A DNA stretch of 64,000 nucleotides from Amia ocellicauda (GCF_036373705.1 NC_089869.1:13341676-13405675); one strand, 5' to 3'; shown: positions 34,039 to 48,629, counted from the first letter of the stretch. The notes: a model not told the origin generated them from the sequence alone. Numbers and translations: made by a program.

Positions 34039-35571
34039 CAGTACTGTGCAAAAGTTTTAGGCAGGTGTGAAAAAATGCTGTAAAGTAAGAATGCTTTCAA
34101 AAATAGACATGTTAATAGATTATATTTATCAATTAACTAAATACAAAGTTAGTGAACAGAAGAAAAATCTACATTAAATCCATATTTGGTATGACCACCC
34201 TTTGCCTTGAAAACCGCATCAATTCTTCTAGGTACACTTGCACAAAGTCAGGGACTTTGTAGGCATATAGTCAGGTGTATGATTAAACAATTATACCAAA
34301 CAGGTGCTAATGATCATCAATTCAATATGTAGGTTGAGACACAATAATTTCCTGAAACAGAAACAGCTGTGTAGGAGGAATAATACTGGGTGAGGAGCAG
34401 CCAAACTCAGCTAACAAGGTGAGGTTGCTGAAGACAGTTTACTGTCAAAAGTCATACACCATGGCAAGAGCACAGCAACAAGACAGGGTAGTTATACTGC
34501 ATCAGCAAGGTCTCTCCCAGGCAGAAATTTAAGGCAGACAGGGGTTTCCAGATGTGCTGTCCAAGCTCTTTTGAAGAAGCACAAAGAAACGGGCAACGTT
34601 GAGGACCGTAGACGCAGTGGTCCCTTCACAATTGGATGATGTCCATTAGTGCCATCAGCTCAGAATTGTCAGAAGACAGTGGGACCCTGGTACACCCATC
34701 TACTGTCCGGAGAAGTCTGGTCAGAAGTGGCCTTCATGGAAGACTTGTGGCCTAAAAGCCATACCTCAGACATGGCAACAAGGCCAAGCGACTCAACTAT
34801 GCATGAATACAACAGGAACTGGAGTGCAGTAAAATGGCAGCAGGTGCTCTGGACTGATGAGTCAAAATGTGAAATATTTGGCTGTAGCAGAAGGCAGTTT
34901 GTTGGGCAAAGGGCTGGAGAGCGGTACACAAATGAGTGTCTGCAGGCAACAGTGAAGCATGGTGGAGGTTCCTTGCAAGTTTGGGGCTGCATTTCTGCAA
35001 ATGGAGTTGGGGGTTTTGTCAGAATGAATGGTCTCCTCAATACTGAGAAGTACAGGCAGATACTTACCCATCATGCAATACCATCAGGGAGGCATCTGAT
35101 TGACCCCAAATTTATTCTGCAGCATGACAACGACCCCAAACATACAGCAAAAGTCATTAAGAACGATCTTCAACACAAGGAAGAACAAGGAGTCCTGGAA
35201 GTGATGGTATGGCCCTCACAGAGCCCTAATCTCAACATCATTGAGTCTGTCTGGGATTACATGAAGAGAGAGAAGCAACTGAGGCTGCCTAAACCTACAG
35301 AAGAACTGTGGTTAGTTCTCCAAGATGTTTGGACCAACCTACCTGCCGAGTTACTTCAAAACCTGTGTGCAAGTGTACCTAGAAGAATTGATGCTGTTTT
35401 GAAGGCAAAGGGTGGTCACACCAAATATGGATTTGATGTAGATTTCTCTTCTGTTCACTCACTTTGCATTTAGTTAATTGATAAATATAATCTATTAACA
35501 TGTCTATTTTTGAAAGCATCCTTACTTTACAGCATTTTTTCACACCTGCCTAAATCTTTTGCACAGTACTA
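34039..35571 (+). mobile_element. Tc1-like family B, copy 2 (complete ends, 205-bp TIRs)
   Basis: A 1533-bp element flanked by TA. It begins CAGTACTGTGCAAAAGTTTT and ends with the inverse. The inverted arms are unusually long: 34039-34243 and 35367-35571, 205 bp each and nearly identical. The inner part of the right arm is the 3' end of the transposase gene, so the left arm carries an inverted copy of the last transposase codons (CCTTTGCCTTGAAAACCGC, for example). Confidence 0.92.
34461..35473 (+). pseudogene. Tc1-like transposase, family B (DD38E spacing), N-terminus broken
   Basis: The gene starts at ATG 34461 (MARAQQQD) but the N-terminal helix-turn-helix part has an early TAA (GAAATTTAAGG near 34530) and frame changes before 34649. 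From 34649 a continuous frame runs to the TAG at 35473. It includes LWTDESKCEIFG (first Asp), [15 protein letters not shown] (second Asp) and NIIESVWDYMKRE (Glu). Thirty-eight residues separate the second Asp from the Glu, wider than Tc1 (34) and as reported for the DD38E group (Intruder, from memory). The end RRIDAVLKAKGGHTKYGF is encoded inside the terminal inverted repeat. Catalytic core intact, DNA-binding part disabled. Confidence 0.85.
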
Positions 35572-36555
35572 TATATGTAATGTAATCATATTCCATACCA
35601 CAGTACAGTTTGCCTTTTATCTTCTTGGGAGAGTTTCCCAATGGAAGATGACTGTTGAGCTGCTTTAGTGTAATTTGACATAGAATGAACAGTTTTCTGG
35701 ATTATTGCCTGGTTCAGATTTCCTGATAATCAAGTAAGTCACTCTTTCAAGATATTACCATTATTGCTAATGGCTCAATATTAACTTGGATCAAGGTATT
35801 CCCACGTGTGTTTGGTAAGGTTTTTTTCAAAGCTCAGAGGCATTCGGTTGAATGTTATCTTACTGTTTCGGGAATAATGTAATGTGCTCTGCATTCAGTC
35901 TCGAGCACACTGGCTGGCTTGAATCAGGCAATCTGTACTGCAGGGCAAAATCTGCAGTCCAAGCAGAGACTTTTATAGGATGAGGCGTTCAAAATCCCCA
36001 GCCTCACTACAATGTCCCTCACTTTATCTCCCAAATTATGCATTTGTCTGTGTTAAATATGTGCTGGGTACAGTGGAGCTGTGTACCTGCGTTGCTTCTC
36101 TTCTTGGCCTGTGATAGTGTTCACCAGTATTTTGGCTCCGTGGGTTTGGCACCTCATCTGGGGCACGTCTGGCTCAGAGGTGTTCTTTGCATTCAATTAC
36201 TTACTTTTGTGTCGATGTTGAAATCTACTTTCTGCACTGGGCCCTAAATATTTTATTGATTCATTTTAGTTTGACATAACGTACAAAGCCTGACTCATGT
36301 GTCATGCTTTTGAGCTCTGACAGCTCAGGATGCCTCAGTTCCAGATGTCAGTCCCTGTGTGATGCTGTCTGAAAAGAGCCTGCTTTTATTATTGTCTGAC
36401 CTTGATACAATATTCTCTCATTCCTTAGACATACAATGTACCACTGTACTTAGCAGAGGAGTCTTATAGTCTGGCATGTTGCTGCTGACCTACAAGATTG
36501 TATATGGTAAACTTGGTAAGCAGTTTATATTGATAGATAGCCATAAACCACAATT
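35572..36555. other. Intergenic, nothing recognised
   Basis: Mixed-composition spacer. A 69-codon plus-strand ORF at 36038-36247 shows no recognisable similarity or splice context. Confidence 0.45.
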
Positions 36556-36787
36556 TACAGCTCTGGAAAAAATTAAGAGACCACTTCAATGTTTTCTTAA
36601 ATCAGCATCTCTACATGTATGGCAGCCATTCCGTTCCATTCATATTTTTATTTGGAATTTGGGAGAAATGTTGTCAGTAGTTTATAGAATAAAACAAAAA
36701 TGTTAATTTTACCCAAAAACATATAAATAGTAAAACCAGAGAAACTGATAATTTTGCAGTGGTCTCTTAATTTTTTCCAGAGCTGTA
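36556..36787. mobile_element. MITE, 232 bp, with about 30-bp inverted ends
   Basis: Begins TACAGCTCTGGAAAAAATTA with AGAGACCAC following, and ends with the inverse (GTGGTCTCTTAATTTTTTCC, then AGAGCTGTA). The interior is AT-rich and non-coding. It fits a Tc1/mariner-type MITE with a TA target. Confidence 0.88.
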
Positions 36788-37564
36788 TATATACATCAGG
36801 CACTTGCAGCTCAGGGAAATACAGCTTAATTTATAAATGGTTAAAAAACAAAGGGTAATGGAGATTGATCTGGATATGAAAAAGCCTGAACCTTTGAAGG
36901 CCTGGAAGTGTTATACTGTAGGCATCTTAGAAAATGGACAACCGTGACCAATTAAGAATTTCTTCAACTGGATTCTGAAAGCTCAAATTAAAATCCGGTA
37001 GTCCCTGAAGGCTGAATTTTGACATCAGTCATCTTCCAAATCCTGTTTATCTACAGGCTAATTAAAACCGTGACATTTGCTGACCAGATTACATAAAGAC
37101 TGAAAAGAATGTGTTCAAACACTATTTTACTTAAAGCAAATGTATTTTAAAAATACCTCCACATCTGATCTGAGAATCATTCTTTATTTAGAAGAGATGT
37201 TACCAGTGTGCATTGCAACTTGGACCGCAGTGTATACAGATGTCAACTAAAGTTGTGTTTCATATATATCTTATTATAATTTCTGGTAAAAGGCATCTGT
37301 TCCCCTACTTATCCCTAAACAGGTTTTCTCAATTAGACCTGCTGCAGGCCTAAGCAGTTGGATGATTGATTTTTTGCAGATACAAGAGTTTCTACCATCT
37401 TTGGGAAGGATACAAACTCTGCTTTGGTTTGTTTTTTCTTCTTGTTTATTCTGACCTGAGTAAAAACAAATGTAATGTTAATATATACTTAAAACTGCTA
37501 ATAATATTCTGATGAATTCCTCCGGTTTATTAATCCTGTTCCAAGTATTAGTTAATCTGGTGCA

Positions 37565-37721
37565 ACATTTACTTTAGCAAGGTACTTTACCCAGATTGCT
37601 CCAGTAAATGTCGAGCTGTATAAATGGGTAAATGTAAAAAGAAGGTGATATCTTGTAATAATTGTAAGTCACCCTGGATAAGGGTGTCTGGTAAGAAATT
37701 GAGTAATAATAATATTAACAA
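37565..37721 (+). repeat. Fish SINE/L2-type 3' tail
   Basis: Contains ACCCAGATTGCTCCAGTAAA, TGTATAAATGGGTAAATGTA and TAAGTCACCCTGGATAAGGG followed by TGTCTGGTAAG and a short (AAT)n tail, the typical 3' end of a widespread fish SINE/L2 family. The 5' part is not recognisable. Confidence 0.7.
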
Positions 37722-40700
37722 CATTTACATATTTAAATTATGTATTTGTTTTAATTAAGTTTAAAATAATATGTTTGTGAAATAAATATATTTAAAAGCT
37801 TTTGAGACCCTGGTCATAAGTATATTGCTTTATAGCTATAATAATGTAATTGATATTCATAGAAATACAATTCGTAAGAATGTATGTGAACTTACACAGC
37901 TTAATGTATTTTCAATCTTTTTTTATCCGAAACAAAAGCATGTCATCATGTCCCCTTCATCTTCCTGGTTTTCAGAGTCTCAAGCTGAAGTTCTGATGAT
38001 TTAAAATATGTAAATGAATTGTCTACATTTAAAGTTTAAATGTTAAAAATTACTTAAAGCTTAATTATTGTATAATGAACAATCGGTCAACATCTGTATT
38101 TATTTATTTTATGTTTTGTCTTCACTGCAATATACATATACATTAAATGTATCTTTGTCACTTGTGTTGTTATTTATTTCTAGGTGAAACTCTAATTAAA
38201 GATAAAGCATGTCATTATTTCCTTTATATGTTACTAAGCAACCACAGTGTGTGTCTTTTTAGTAGTTCAATATTTACTGATGGTATTACTCGTCTATAAA
38301 TAAACCTCCCTTTCTGCTACTGTATGTAGGTCCTCTGTTTGTTTAAGGAAAGAAAACATTTTAAAGGTGCTGAGATCTTGTTTGCATAGATTTATTAAGG
38401 ATTGCATTGGAGTATATTTAGAAAAGTAATTGTTAATAATGTTAATAATTCCAAGCAAAATAAAGATTGTTTAATGTTGACCCGGAAGGTGCTCCTATAA
38501 TTATTAATGTATGATTTTGTCATGTTTAAAAGAAGGCAATGGTTATTTTGTATTTGCTTCATAATTGAAACATTAAATGCACTGACTTCCTCCCTAATTC
38601 ACTTTATTCCAGAGTAGGCTAATGATTTGGTCAACTCAATTTTGTTGGAGCATAAAAACCTATTTTAATTATGTAAAATTAGACTAAGAGTATAGTACAT
38701 TTTTTTCATTCATATATTTTCCACTGACAGTATTTCTTTTTGTATTAATTTGGCATAGTATTCCATGATTGTAACTAATATACAGAGTCTGAATTAGAAT
38801 TACCCCCTTCAGGACAATAACAACACATACTATTTATTGAAATACTTCTTTCCCAGAGAGAAATCATTTTTTGTATCTCTCCTTTTAAATCCATGCCTAG
38901 AAGTTTGCCTTTTTCTAGAAGCTAAAGGCTTTGAAAATCTGTAATGTTCTTTGCTCTTTTTTGAAGATCTGTCTGTTTGCTTTGTGTGACTAAACTGTAC
39001 AGCAATAGAACAGAATGAGAAGAGAAAGTCATGTCATTGCCAGCGAGTAAATTTTCTCCTCATCCTGCTGTCTACACCCAGGGCTCGGTTGCCATGCCAG
39101 TGAGAAAGTGTGCTGTCAGGAGCTCTTGAGTCAACAAAACAGCAAAAGGGGGGGATATAGTGTGATTGGCATTTTGTGCTTAAGCATATGTGTAATGAAA
39201 AGGCACAGAAACTCAATTTCTCTTAATTTTTTTATTTTTTTTACATAAAGACATTTTAAGGTATTGTACCTGTCATTTATTGACTAGATTGTGATGGGAT
39301 TTTCCAGGGATCTCTTAGAGCCCCAGGTGCCATGGCACCAGAAAGCTGAACATGATTAACTCTGTCACAGATATTCACGGGTACTTTATTCAGGCTTACT
39401 TTATTTGAAAATATTGAAAGTAATTCAATGAAAACTACTTTTAGCACTCTAAAGGTAATCTATAAATTGAACACTATTATGTTTTGTATTATGCTCACTT
39501 TCTGGATCCTCAAACTGGATTTATTTTGTTAATGACCCATATCCTCAAGCATGAAATGTATATATTTTTCTGTGAATGTCATGTCATCTAATGTCAGCTT
39601 ATTAAATCAAGGTCACTAGTGCTAATGATATTTCCAAGACATAGGTATAGACTAGTGCTTAGTTTGTTTAATCATGACTCGTTCTTAATACAATCTAAAA
39701 ATGTGTGTAAATAAGTGATAGAAATGCAAGTTCATTTTTACATGGTGCTTCTGGACAGCAGTTTTATCTGCTGAAGACACACATCAGACATGTTAGTAAT
39801 GCCCCATTTCCATTGGCTACATTTAGGTGCACCTCAGCATGGCCATTCAAGTCCAGGGTGTTTCCACTGTGGCCCAGGTGCACCTCTGCCTGTGCCAGAA
39901 CTAATTTCAGTAGGCAGTTTCGTACATTTCGTGGTCTGGGGCATGCACTTTTTACGTTCCTTATGTTGTCAGATGCAACCAACAGTGATGGTTGATTTGT
40001 TTTTTTGTAAACGCGCTAATCAATTTTTAATTTTTCAATGAAACAGGAGCAGATACGTGGAAATGAACACTTTTACCAATATTTTATTGATAGCACTGTC
40101 CTTTACATTGAACCATCTGTCTGCTGTTAGGGTTGTTTTTTTCTCTGGCTATTGGGAACGGAAACAAAAAACTGTGTTCTTGTGGCTCAGAATCCCTGGT
40201 TAAAGTGCTCCCACAAGTTATATTTATTAAACTTAACTTGCTAGTACTCAACAAAGATTAAAACAAATAAGGAAGAACCTTGCCAGACAACAACAGATTT
40301 ATTTTACTTTAGTGCCAAATCTCCTGTGAATTTATTTTTGAAATGTTCCTTTCCTGTTTTGGAAATCTATCACTCCATGATTGAAGGAGCATAAAGGGGG
40401 AAAAATAAGAATGATTATTCTCCTGCATTTTAATGTCAGTAAGCATATGGAGGTTTCTATTGTTTTACCTGTACTATGTCCTGCTGCCAAACAGGGAGTA
40501 TGAAGCTGATATTTTATTGTGAAGTCAACCACATAATTCTTAAATTTAATAAACTCTGCTTAAGTTTTGTATACGAAGCCTCCAGGGGCATTGTTGGCAA
40601 ACTTGATTTTTTAATTGCTTTCCAGAGAAGCAATTTCTGGAGCTTTCTGTTGAGGAAAACAGGCTCTGAAATGGAAAATAATTAGTTTCAGGGGCAGGTC

Positions 40701-43700
40701 CTGATTATTTCTGGTTATTAAAATATCAGTGAGTGAAAAACTGCTTTATTTTATTTTGTAAACATGGTCACAGTGTCCATCCCAGAGGTGTGCAGCGTGT
40801 TTTGAATCTGTGAAGCATTTCTGTGCACAAGTTCCAGCTTCTCTGTTCACATTGTAATAAAATTCTTAAATAAACATAGGTGATTTAATCACCTTAACTA
40901 CTCAGAATTTATTTCCATTTTAACTGCATGTATTAGCCTATATTATTATACCAAATATATGCCTGATGTTTTGATTAGGAGTGAAAACATCTATCTTAAC
41001 TGTTCATGAAGAAGAGAGAGAGAGGAGTTCAACAACAAGGATTCACAGATCACAGTTTACTTTTCCTTAAAAAGAATATACAAATATTATTATTGTCAAA
41101 GGCTGTGTAGGAAACATTTGGAAAAACACATGGCTCCTTCATACATATTGCTGCCAACATACACTGTTGGTAATGGATTTGTCAGTTGTAGTTTAGGACA
41201 ATTGTCAAGCAAAACAAAAACTGAAATGTTCACAGAGCAGAGCTATGCATTCCAATGACAAATAAACTAATGCTGATTTATGCTGAATGTAAAATTATTG
41301 TTCATAAGTCAGCCAATCACAATAAAGATTGAACACCAAAGATTCACAAAGGCCTTGAATGTTTTTTTTAGTATACAAAACGATGAAACATAGCAAAAAA
41401 GAAAAACTAAATAAGAAACCGCTTTTTCATTCAAATTAATATGATGGAGGGTTAAGAGTTTCTCCTGTTTTTAAAATCAGGAATGTTTTGTTAATTCCCC
41501 ACAGGTAAACAGTAGCCTGCAAGTCCAGCTATGTTCAACTTACAAGACACATCATCTGCCCACGTCAGCTTCTTCAAACAGCTTGTTTTTAACACCCACT
41601 CTTGCTTAAGGGGCTAAATGGGAACAGAACTCCGTTGAGAAGAGAAATGGGACATGGATTAAACAAAACAATGTTTATAAATCTCAGTTTAAGATCCAGT
41701 ATCATGTAAAACATTACAACAGTCCTTTGACAAGTCATTACCAGATTTCAACTGCCTGTAGCAGACAACAGGCCTAATCTTCAAAGCAGCATGTTCTACA
41801 TTCCTGCAAGTCAAACTCCTGCTGGTGTCAAAACTGCCTTTGACTAAGGAATATCTCTCTATCTCAAAGAAAGAAAAATACATGACCTTTTCCATCCATA
41901 GTACTGCAATTGAAAATGTTGCTTTTTTTTTTTTTTAAGTGAAAGTAATCGGTCAGTCTGCACAGCCTGAAAAGGGTAGACACAACGCAACATATTAATT
42001 AAATATGGATGGATTAATTTAGCCTGTGCTGTAAAATGACCTTGGGATTTATTTTGAGTGTCTTCCATTGTGCCATGGTAAGCTAATTATTTCATTTGAC
42101 TTGACAATTTGACAATGGAAATGTATTGAAAGGCCAAGTGGGTATTTTGTCCAGGAGATGAAAGGCTAAATTCACAGAATAATACTTTTTATTTTTGGTC
42201 AGTTATTCTGTTTCTATAAATAGTGCATGTGCAGATCAAAGTGAAGTCTCCACTGACTTTCCCCGCTGCGCTCAAAATATATTTTAAAATGCATCACCTA
42301 GCTACAGGTGGAAATATTATAGTGCATGAAGTGTCAAAGGTGACATGTTCCCAAGATCCAATGCAGTTCAAATTGAAGAGCATGAATTTAGTTTCTAGGC
42401 CTTAATTGGGAGAGATGTTTCCCAGACAGTTTGGCAAGCAAGTGGTACATGTAAGAGTCTCCTTATGAAAATTAATCTACTGAGGTCACAGGCATAATCA
42501 CATGGGTCACAGAGTTTAATCTGCCCCCTCAGGGAACACCAGACCCTGTAGAGAAATTTGAGAAATTATGAAAAATAAAATACATTTCTGGGTATTGGCT
42601 TTGCTCTTAAACAAAAGACTGAAAACCCACAAAGTCCCTAATCCATCTGCTCTGGAGGAAAATTAGGGTTGGCCATCCAGATATGCGGGTGGACATCAGA
42701 CTCTAGTATCTTCATTCAGTGTTCTATTAAGTGCTTACTACACCCATCTTAGTGACTTACCTTTACCTCCATGAAAAGGCAAGAGTTTAACAAATGGTTA
42801 ATTTAACATATTTAAATAAGGCTCTTAGATATTTACTTTCTCATTTACACATTAATTCAAAGGGCAACATGATGTACACATTAATTTTAATTTTGACCAA
42901 TATATTTTTCTGATGTTTAACAATGAACTGTTTCACTTTAATTATCTGTTGATTCTATAACGGCAGTATACTAGTACAAATTAATAATGAATGTTTTCCA
43001 AAATCATCAACACAGGGTGTGTTGTTTTGTTGTCCACATCAGCTGTTGAGGGAAATACTGCAATAATGAAAAACTAATTTTATCACCAAAACAGTCAGTC
43101 AGACTAAGATGCTAGTAAAATTGTGAGATGGTTAACCAGGAATCCTGCAAAATGTACGCTGAGCAAGGAAACAAAACATACTTAAGTAGAGGAAAGACAA
43201 AAATTAAATACTTGGTGTTAAAAGTGCATGTATAAGTGTTCTTATAATTATCAAAATAATGCAACTGAATAAAGGATTACATTATTTCATTGTTGGGTTG
43301 TAAGTGAGTTTTAATTTTAGATGTTTTTAGTTTTATTATTATTTAACTTGACTTTAAACAATGTAATATCCCTGAAATATGTAACTAAAACTAATTGTGC
43401 TGTTTTTAAATTTCATTCTTCTTTTGATACCTGCTTCCATGTTAGTTCCCAGAAAGAGGTTATCAGTTGCCAAGATCTAATGTTATTTGATAAAACTGCT
43501 GTTGGTGTCTGAGTGGTAGACAGTCACAGGAAATTCCGCAAGTGTCTCTGAGTCATAGCCCTTGACATCTTCCAATTCCCTTCAGCTCTGAGAGTTTTGT
43601 ATTTAGACACAGTCAAGGATCAAGGTTATTATGAAGGGCAGGAAGAGGATACTGCATCATATTTACAAGGGCAACAGTGAGATGTACAATGAAAAAGTAA

Positions 43701-46700
43701 AGCCTATATTCCAGGTCTCCCAGTCAATGGCTAAACAGAATGATTCCCTCAATTTTAAGGCCATGTTCATAACAGTTAAAAATGAAATAATTTTTGTCTC
43801 CTGTGATCTTCTGTCTTTCACTTGCTTATGTCCACTTGTCTCTTTTAGCAAACCTATGCAACAAATGGGAAAGGGAGTTTGATTAATTGCGCAGTTGATT
43901 GCACCTTTCAAATGCTATAAACGCACGATTGTTTAGACTTGGCAGGATGAAGTCCTGCCCAAACTATATATTTAAAAAATATGCTATTTCTAAAATTAAA
44001 TCCCAATTCATCATTTCTGTTGAAGTTGTTACCATATCAGAGAAAGTATTTAAGAAGATTCCCTGAGGGCTGTAAGTAAATAGAACTGAACTCAAACGAC
44101 AGGCAGTTTATACAGAGTGCATTCCTTAGTGATACTGTGTGAAACTGAGACCAAATAAGGCCAGTGAAATTAACTGAACAGGTAACAACCATTAACAGTA
44201 CTTAACACTTTGATTAATTTGTCATATTTGGGTTGACAAAAATTACAATTATCATCTGTTTTATTATATCGGACATTATAGAGTTTTTGTTATGTTACAA
44301 GAAAATCACTAATCCGTTTTATGTGTGTGCATCTATATGTAGTCATTACGTACGTTTTTTTTTTTTCTGCTTTCGTACATATCTGTATTACAATATTTGT
44401 TTTTATTCAGATGTGCTTAAATGAATCGAAAACCAAAAGTAAAGTTAGTGATTCAGATTCCTACCTAGAATTAGTGGAACCATATTGTGATAATGTCTCT
44501 GCACGAACAGTAAACATAGAAAGGAAATGGTAGATTCTGTCAGGTGGCCAGAAAGAACCCCTTCATCAGGAAAGAAAATGGTTTTCAGTGGGCAGGGTGG
44601 GTTCCCCTCAAACACCAGCAGAAATGTCCAAGAAACAACAGCAGAAGTCTTGCAACTCTAGATCCAATGAGCCATACCTACTGTAATCTATCTAGGGAGG
44701 AAGGCATGGTGGGAGTGACCCCAGCAGGGCTGTTATGGGAGTGCAACTAGGTGTGGATAGAAGGCGAAACTCCTTAGAAGGGGTGTGACCTTTTTACAAC
44801 AGCTATAATCCGAGAACTTCTGTTTGTCTCTGTGCAGCTCGTGCTTCATTTTCTTGCCATTAACATGGAATTGGTGCAATCTAACTGCATATGCAACAAA
44901 CAGATTTTCCAGAAATTACAGCTAATGTTTTACAGGTGCAGGTTCACCTGCAGCAAGACCTAAATTCAGTAACACTTAATTATTGTGAAAAATCTATTTT
45001 GTATATATCAAGTATATGAGGGGGGGAAAAGATTAGTTTTGATGAGAAACATGAGGCCTAACAGGAAACCATTCTAATCATATATTATTATTCATATTAT
45101 GCACACATCTCTCATAGCAACTGTGTTTCAATTAAAATGTTTATGCATTACTTTCATGACGAAGCCATAATTGTGACTTCTGCCAGGTGCCAGGTGGACC
45201 TCTGGACCGATAGATAACAGCTGTCAAGTCATCATAAATGGAAAGATAAAACATTCAGAAATTACATGCAAATTAAACCTTGGAGATGGAAAGTCTAGAG
45301 ACCTACCCTAGAGCTGGCATTTCAATATCAATAAAAAAAAATACATTTGAACTTTTTAACTCATATTCATAAAAATGGTACAAAACTGTTTTGATTTTCC
45401 AATCCCGCCTTCGATAACTTGTGAAAGCATCCCCTAGTGACATAATTATGTAATAATTTTCCTGTTTGAAATACGTATCTCAGTATTTTTGACAAAGACA
45501 ACTCGAGAACTTGAACTTAAGTTATGAGATATCACCCACACCTTCTGAAAGTAATTTTCCCCATGGATAGTGAAGACAGAAGTGATGTGTTTAAGGCTTT
45601 ACTTTACTTAGCTGCATGATTCTAGTTAACATGAATACAGTTTACATCTCTGTAAATTGCACACAATTATGCTACTAATAGCTACATATCATAAGAGTAA
45701 TGTGAACTGATAGCACACTGTAAAGTACAAATGTAATACAAAAATAATGCTGCAGTATACAAAGTACAAAAATCTGATCACAAAGTTATTGTCAGTAGTG
45801 CTTTAAACCATGGGGGGTGGTGGGAAACAAACCTCCAAATTAATTGCAGCAGTCTGATTATCAATCACATTGTATCTAAAACCTTGGTCACTTTAATAAT
45901 AATTAACACAAGAAAACCTGAAGGAAAAATAAATGCCCATCACAATTTTCATATGATTTTATTAGGAGAAATTGGGGTTCTGTAGAAAATACAACTATAT
46001 GTTTGAGGTGCACAAGAGGATGAATAAGCAAATAACTATACATGTATTTGTGATGTATTTTACAAATAAATACTTGGATAAATTGAATGGCACAGCAATG
46101 GTACTTTTCAATAAAATCCATCAGATCAGATATATTTAAATCTTGAGAAACATGTACAAGAGACTTGATTTAATAAACAAGAGGTGGACAATTTGTTTGA
46201 TTAGGTTCTTTTTATAGAAGAATCCTTGAAAATTGTGATTTGATTTGTGGGTCTTGAAAGATCTAGTCCACATTTTGTATTTCATGCATACCTTTCATTA
46301 CTCTCCTCAGCTGAACACAAAAATATATTTACAAACAGATTTACATGGTTGAGACTAAAGTATAACAACCTCATATCTTTGAGACATAACATGGTTTAAG
46401 AAATTAGCCTAAATACTTGTTGAAAAGTATTCTCACCATGTGGAGTTTTCCCTTAGGAAATATACAGTCTTCATTATTTTAGATATTTAACAGGGAAGGT
46501 GTTCAAATTTAAGTAAAAATATAAGAGAAAATATTTAATAAATATGATATATCCACATTTCTTAGGATCCAATGATATACATATGAATTTGAAAATTTCA
46601 AATTGGAAAGACTAGGTGTTATCGAAGCTTCTGTCCACAGCATTACTCTAGGCAAACCCATGGCAAAGTTATTTTATATACTGAGAATTGGTACCAAATT

Positions 46701-48629
46701 TAATTTTAAAACACTTCATCAGGCAAAACATTTATAAAATAATTTCATCAGTTAAAATAGCAGCATCACAAAAGAAATAAAGACCATGTCTATTGCAGCA
46801 GGATATTCATGAAAAAAAGAAAAATGGTTGTCTTCCTTGATAAATCATGCTTTCAAGTCTATGTGCATCAAATCACATATATTCAAAAATAAAAACATTC
46901 ATAGCTTTTCAAAACATTTTAAAATTTTATGATTTATGTGTATGTTATGAAACTTTATCTGAATATACATATATACACATATATACACACACTTCATAAT
47001 CCGTATTGGCTTACTTGGTAGTAGTCTGCAGTCTTTACTTCTGATATTGCTGACACATATTACATATCAAAGTCCGAATTTAAAATCAATTTGAGCCCAT
47101 GGCAACCAGCACTGAGTATTAGTGGCTTTTTGTCTAGTTTGGTATTATTTCATGGATTGAATGGAGTAGGTTTATCTATGGGGTTTTATGTCCTTTCATT
47201 TCTGGCTCTCCACATTCTGAGAAGCACAGTCCGTCGAAGGGGTGTGTTTACTGAAATGACTACGTATATGAAAGGAAGAAAATGACCTGGCTACGGTATT
47301 ATTAGTAATACCCTCTATGAAATGTTCTGTGTCAGACAGTATGAAGGGAAGTCATTACAATCTATTATCATCCTACCGCTGGTTAAGAAAAGGAAATGTA
47401 GTACTACATTTAAATAAAGTACTATGCTAGTAAATGCAAGAATTGAAATTAACTTGTCTTACTATCGAAACTTTCTGTTATTAGAGATGCAGAAAGACCA
47501 TTTTCATCAGTTATCAGTTTCTCAAGTGGAATCTAAATCACAAATTAAAGGTATTGTTTCCCAAGCAATATTAATTGTCTTCATTTTGCTAATGTAACAG
47601 TACATTCAGTATGACACTATCATTGATGTCATAGGTATACATTTATTAATAATGTATCTAGTTTCTTCCTTCATCTGCTTTAGTTCAACCTTATGTAGGA
47701 ATACCTCTGTAAGGTAACAAGGATTGAGATATTAACATTTCACAACAGATTCCCAACCTTCCAGTCATTTAAAGCACTGTTCTCAAACATATTTAAAGGC
47801 CATTTGAGGAGAATTGTTTAGTAATTCATTATTTTATTTAAGATTCTGGAGCAGACAGATATTTGTGGGCCTTCAAACCACAATTCTTCTATTTTCAGTA
47901 GATGTTCTACTTGGATAATACATTGGAACAGATATCTCAGTTGTTTAATTTTAAATACCAGTACACCCTGATTCAAGTTCCCCACTTTCTTTCTTTTTTT
48001 TTAATTTTGTGGTCATTTTATTTTGCTGCTCTTCCGATTTCCATAAAACTTTTAGACTTATGTATTTGTTATTATGATATAATTGAGCTTCTCCAACTGA
48101 CATCCTGCTTGATAATGCTCTTTGTGTTACACTTTTCTGTTTGTTTCTTTAAAGGAAGCAGAGTTATAACCATCCTTGTTAACAGAAAATATCGATTAAG
48201 GTATCCTGACAATGCCATGCATGTCAAATCCATGTATTTTAGAATTTGACTTCTTCGTTATACAGTTACTTTCAGTTTATACATCTTTCCTTACTGAATC
48301 CCTTGATACTGTTCAGCATGTTCTTCTGGGGTTTGAAGAATGCTCTTTTCAGGAGAAAAAAAAAACTAAAATGTAACACCATTTACCGTAGAGAAATTGA
48401 AATTCGGAATATCATATGCACATTTTGAATCTATTCAGGTGAAGTATGATTTCCATGGGGGTTGTTTGTAAACATAGAATACATTTGATACTGCATTTAA
48501 AACAAATGGAAAAAACCCTGGAAAATGGAAAATAACCCACATTTAAGTACAGTACCAGTTCTCCAACAAATGTGCATGTTTGAGAATAGTGGCCTTAAAG
48601 TGCATTTCTGTGTAAAGTAATGCAGTCCA
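37722..48629. other. Long intergenic region, no gene recognised
   Basis: Almost 11 kb of AT-rich DNA without convincing exons. Short ORFs (for example 44544-44750, 47902-48249) lack similarity, codon structure or splice context. Small TA/CA tracts lie near 46960-46990. Sequence around 39790-39960 has repeated TTTCCA and AGGTGCACCTC words and may be an old repeat. Regulatory elements for npy4r could lie here but cannot be recognised from one sequence. Confidence 0.45.

Noticed and set aside
44544-44750. 68-codon ORF in a GC-richer patch
   Set aside because: No recognised family, and no convincing acceptor or donor around it.
47902-48249. 115-codon plus-strand ORF downstream of npy4r
   Set aside because: Phe/Leu/Tyr-rich translation of T-rich DNA with no similarity, splice sites or promoter.
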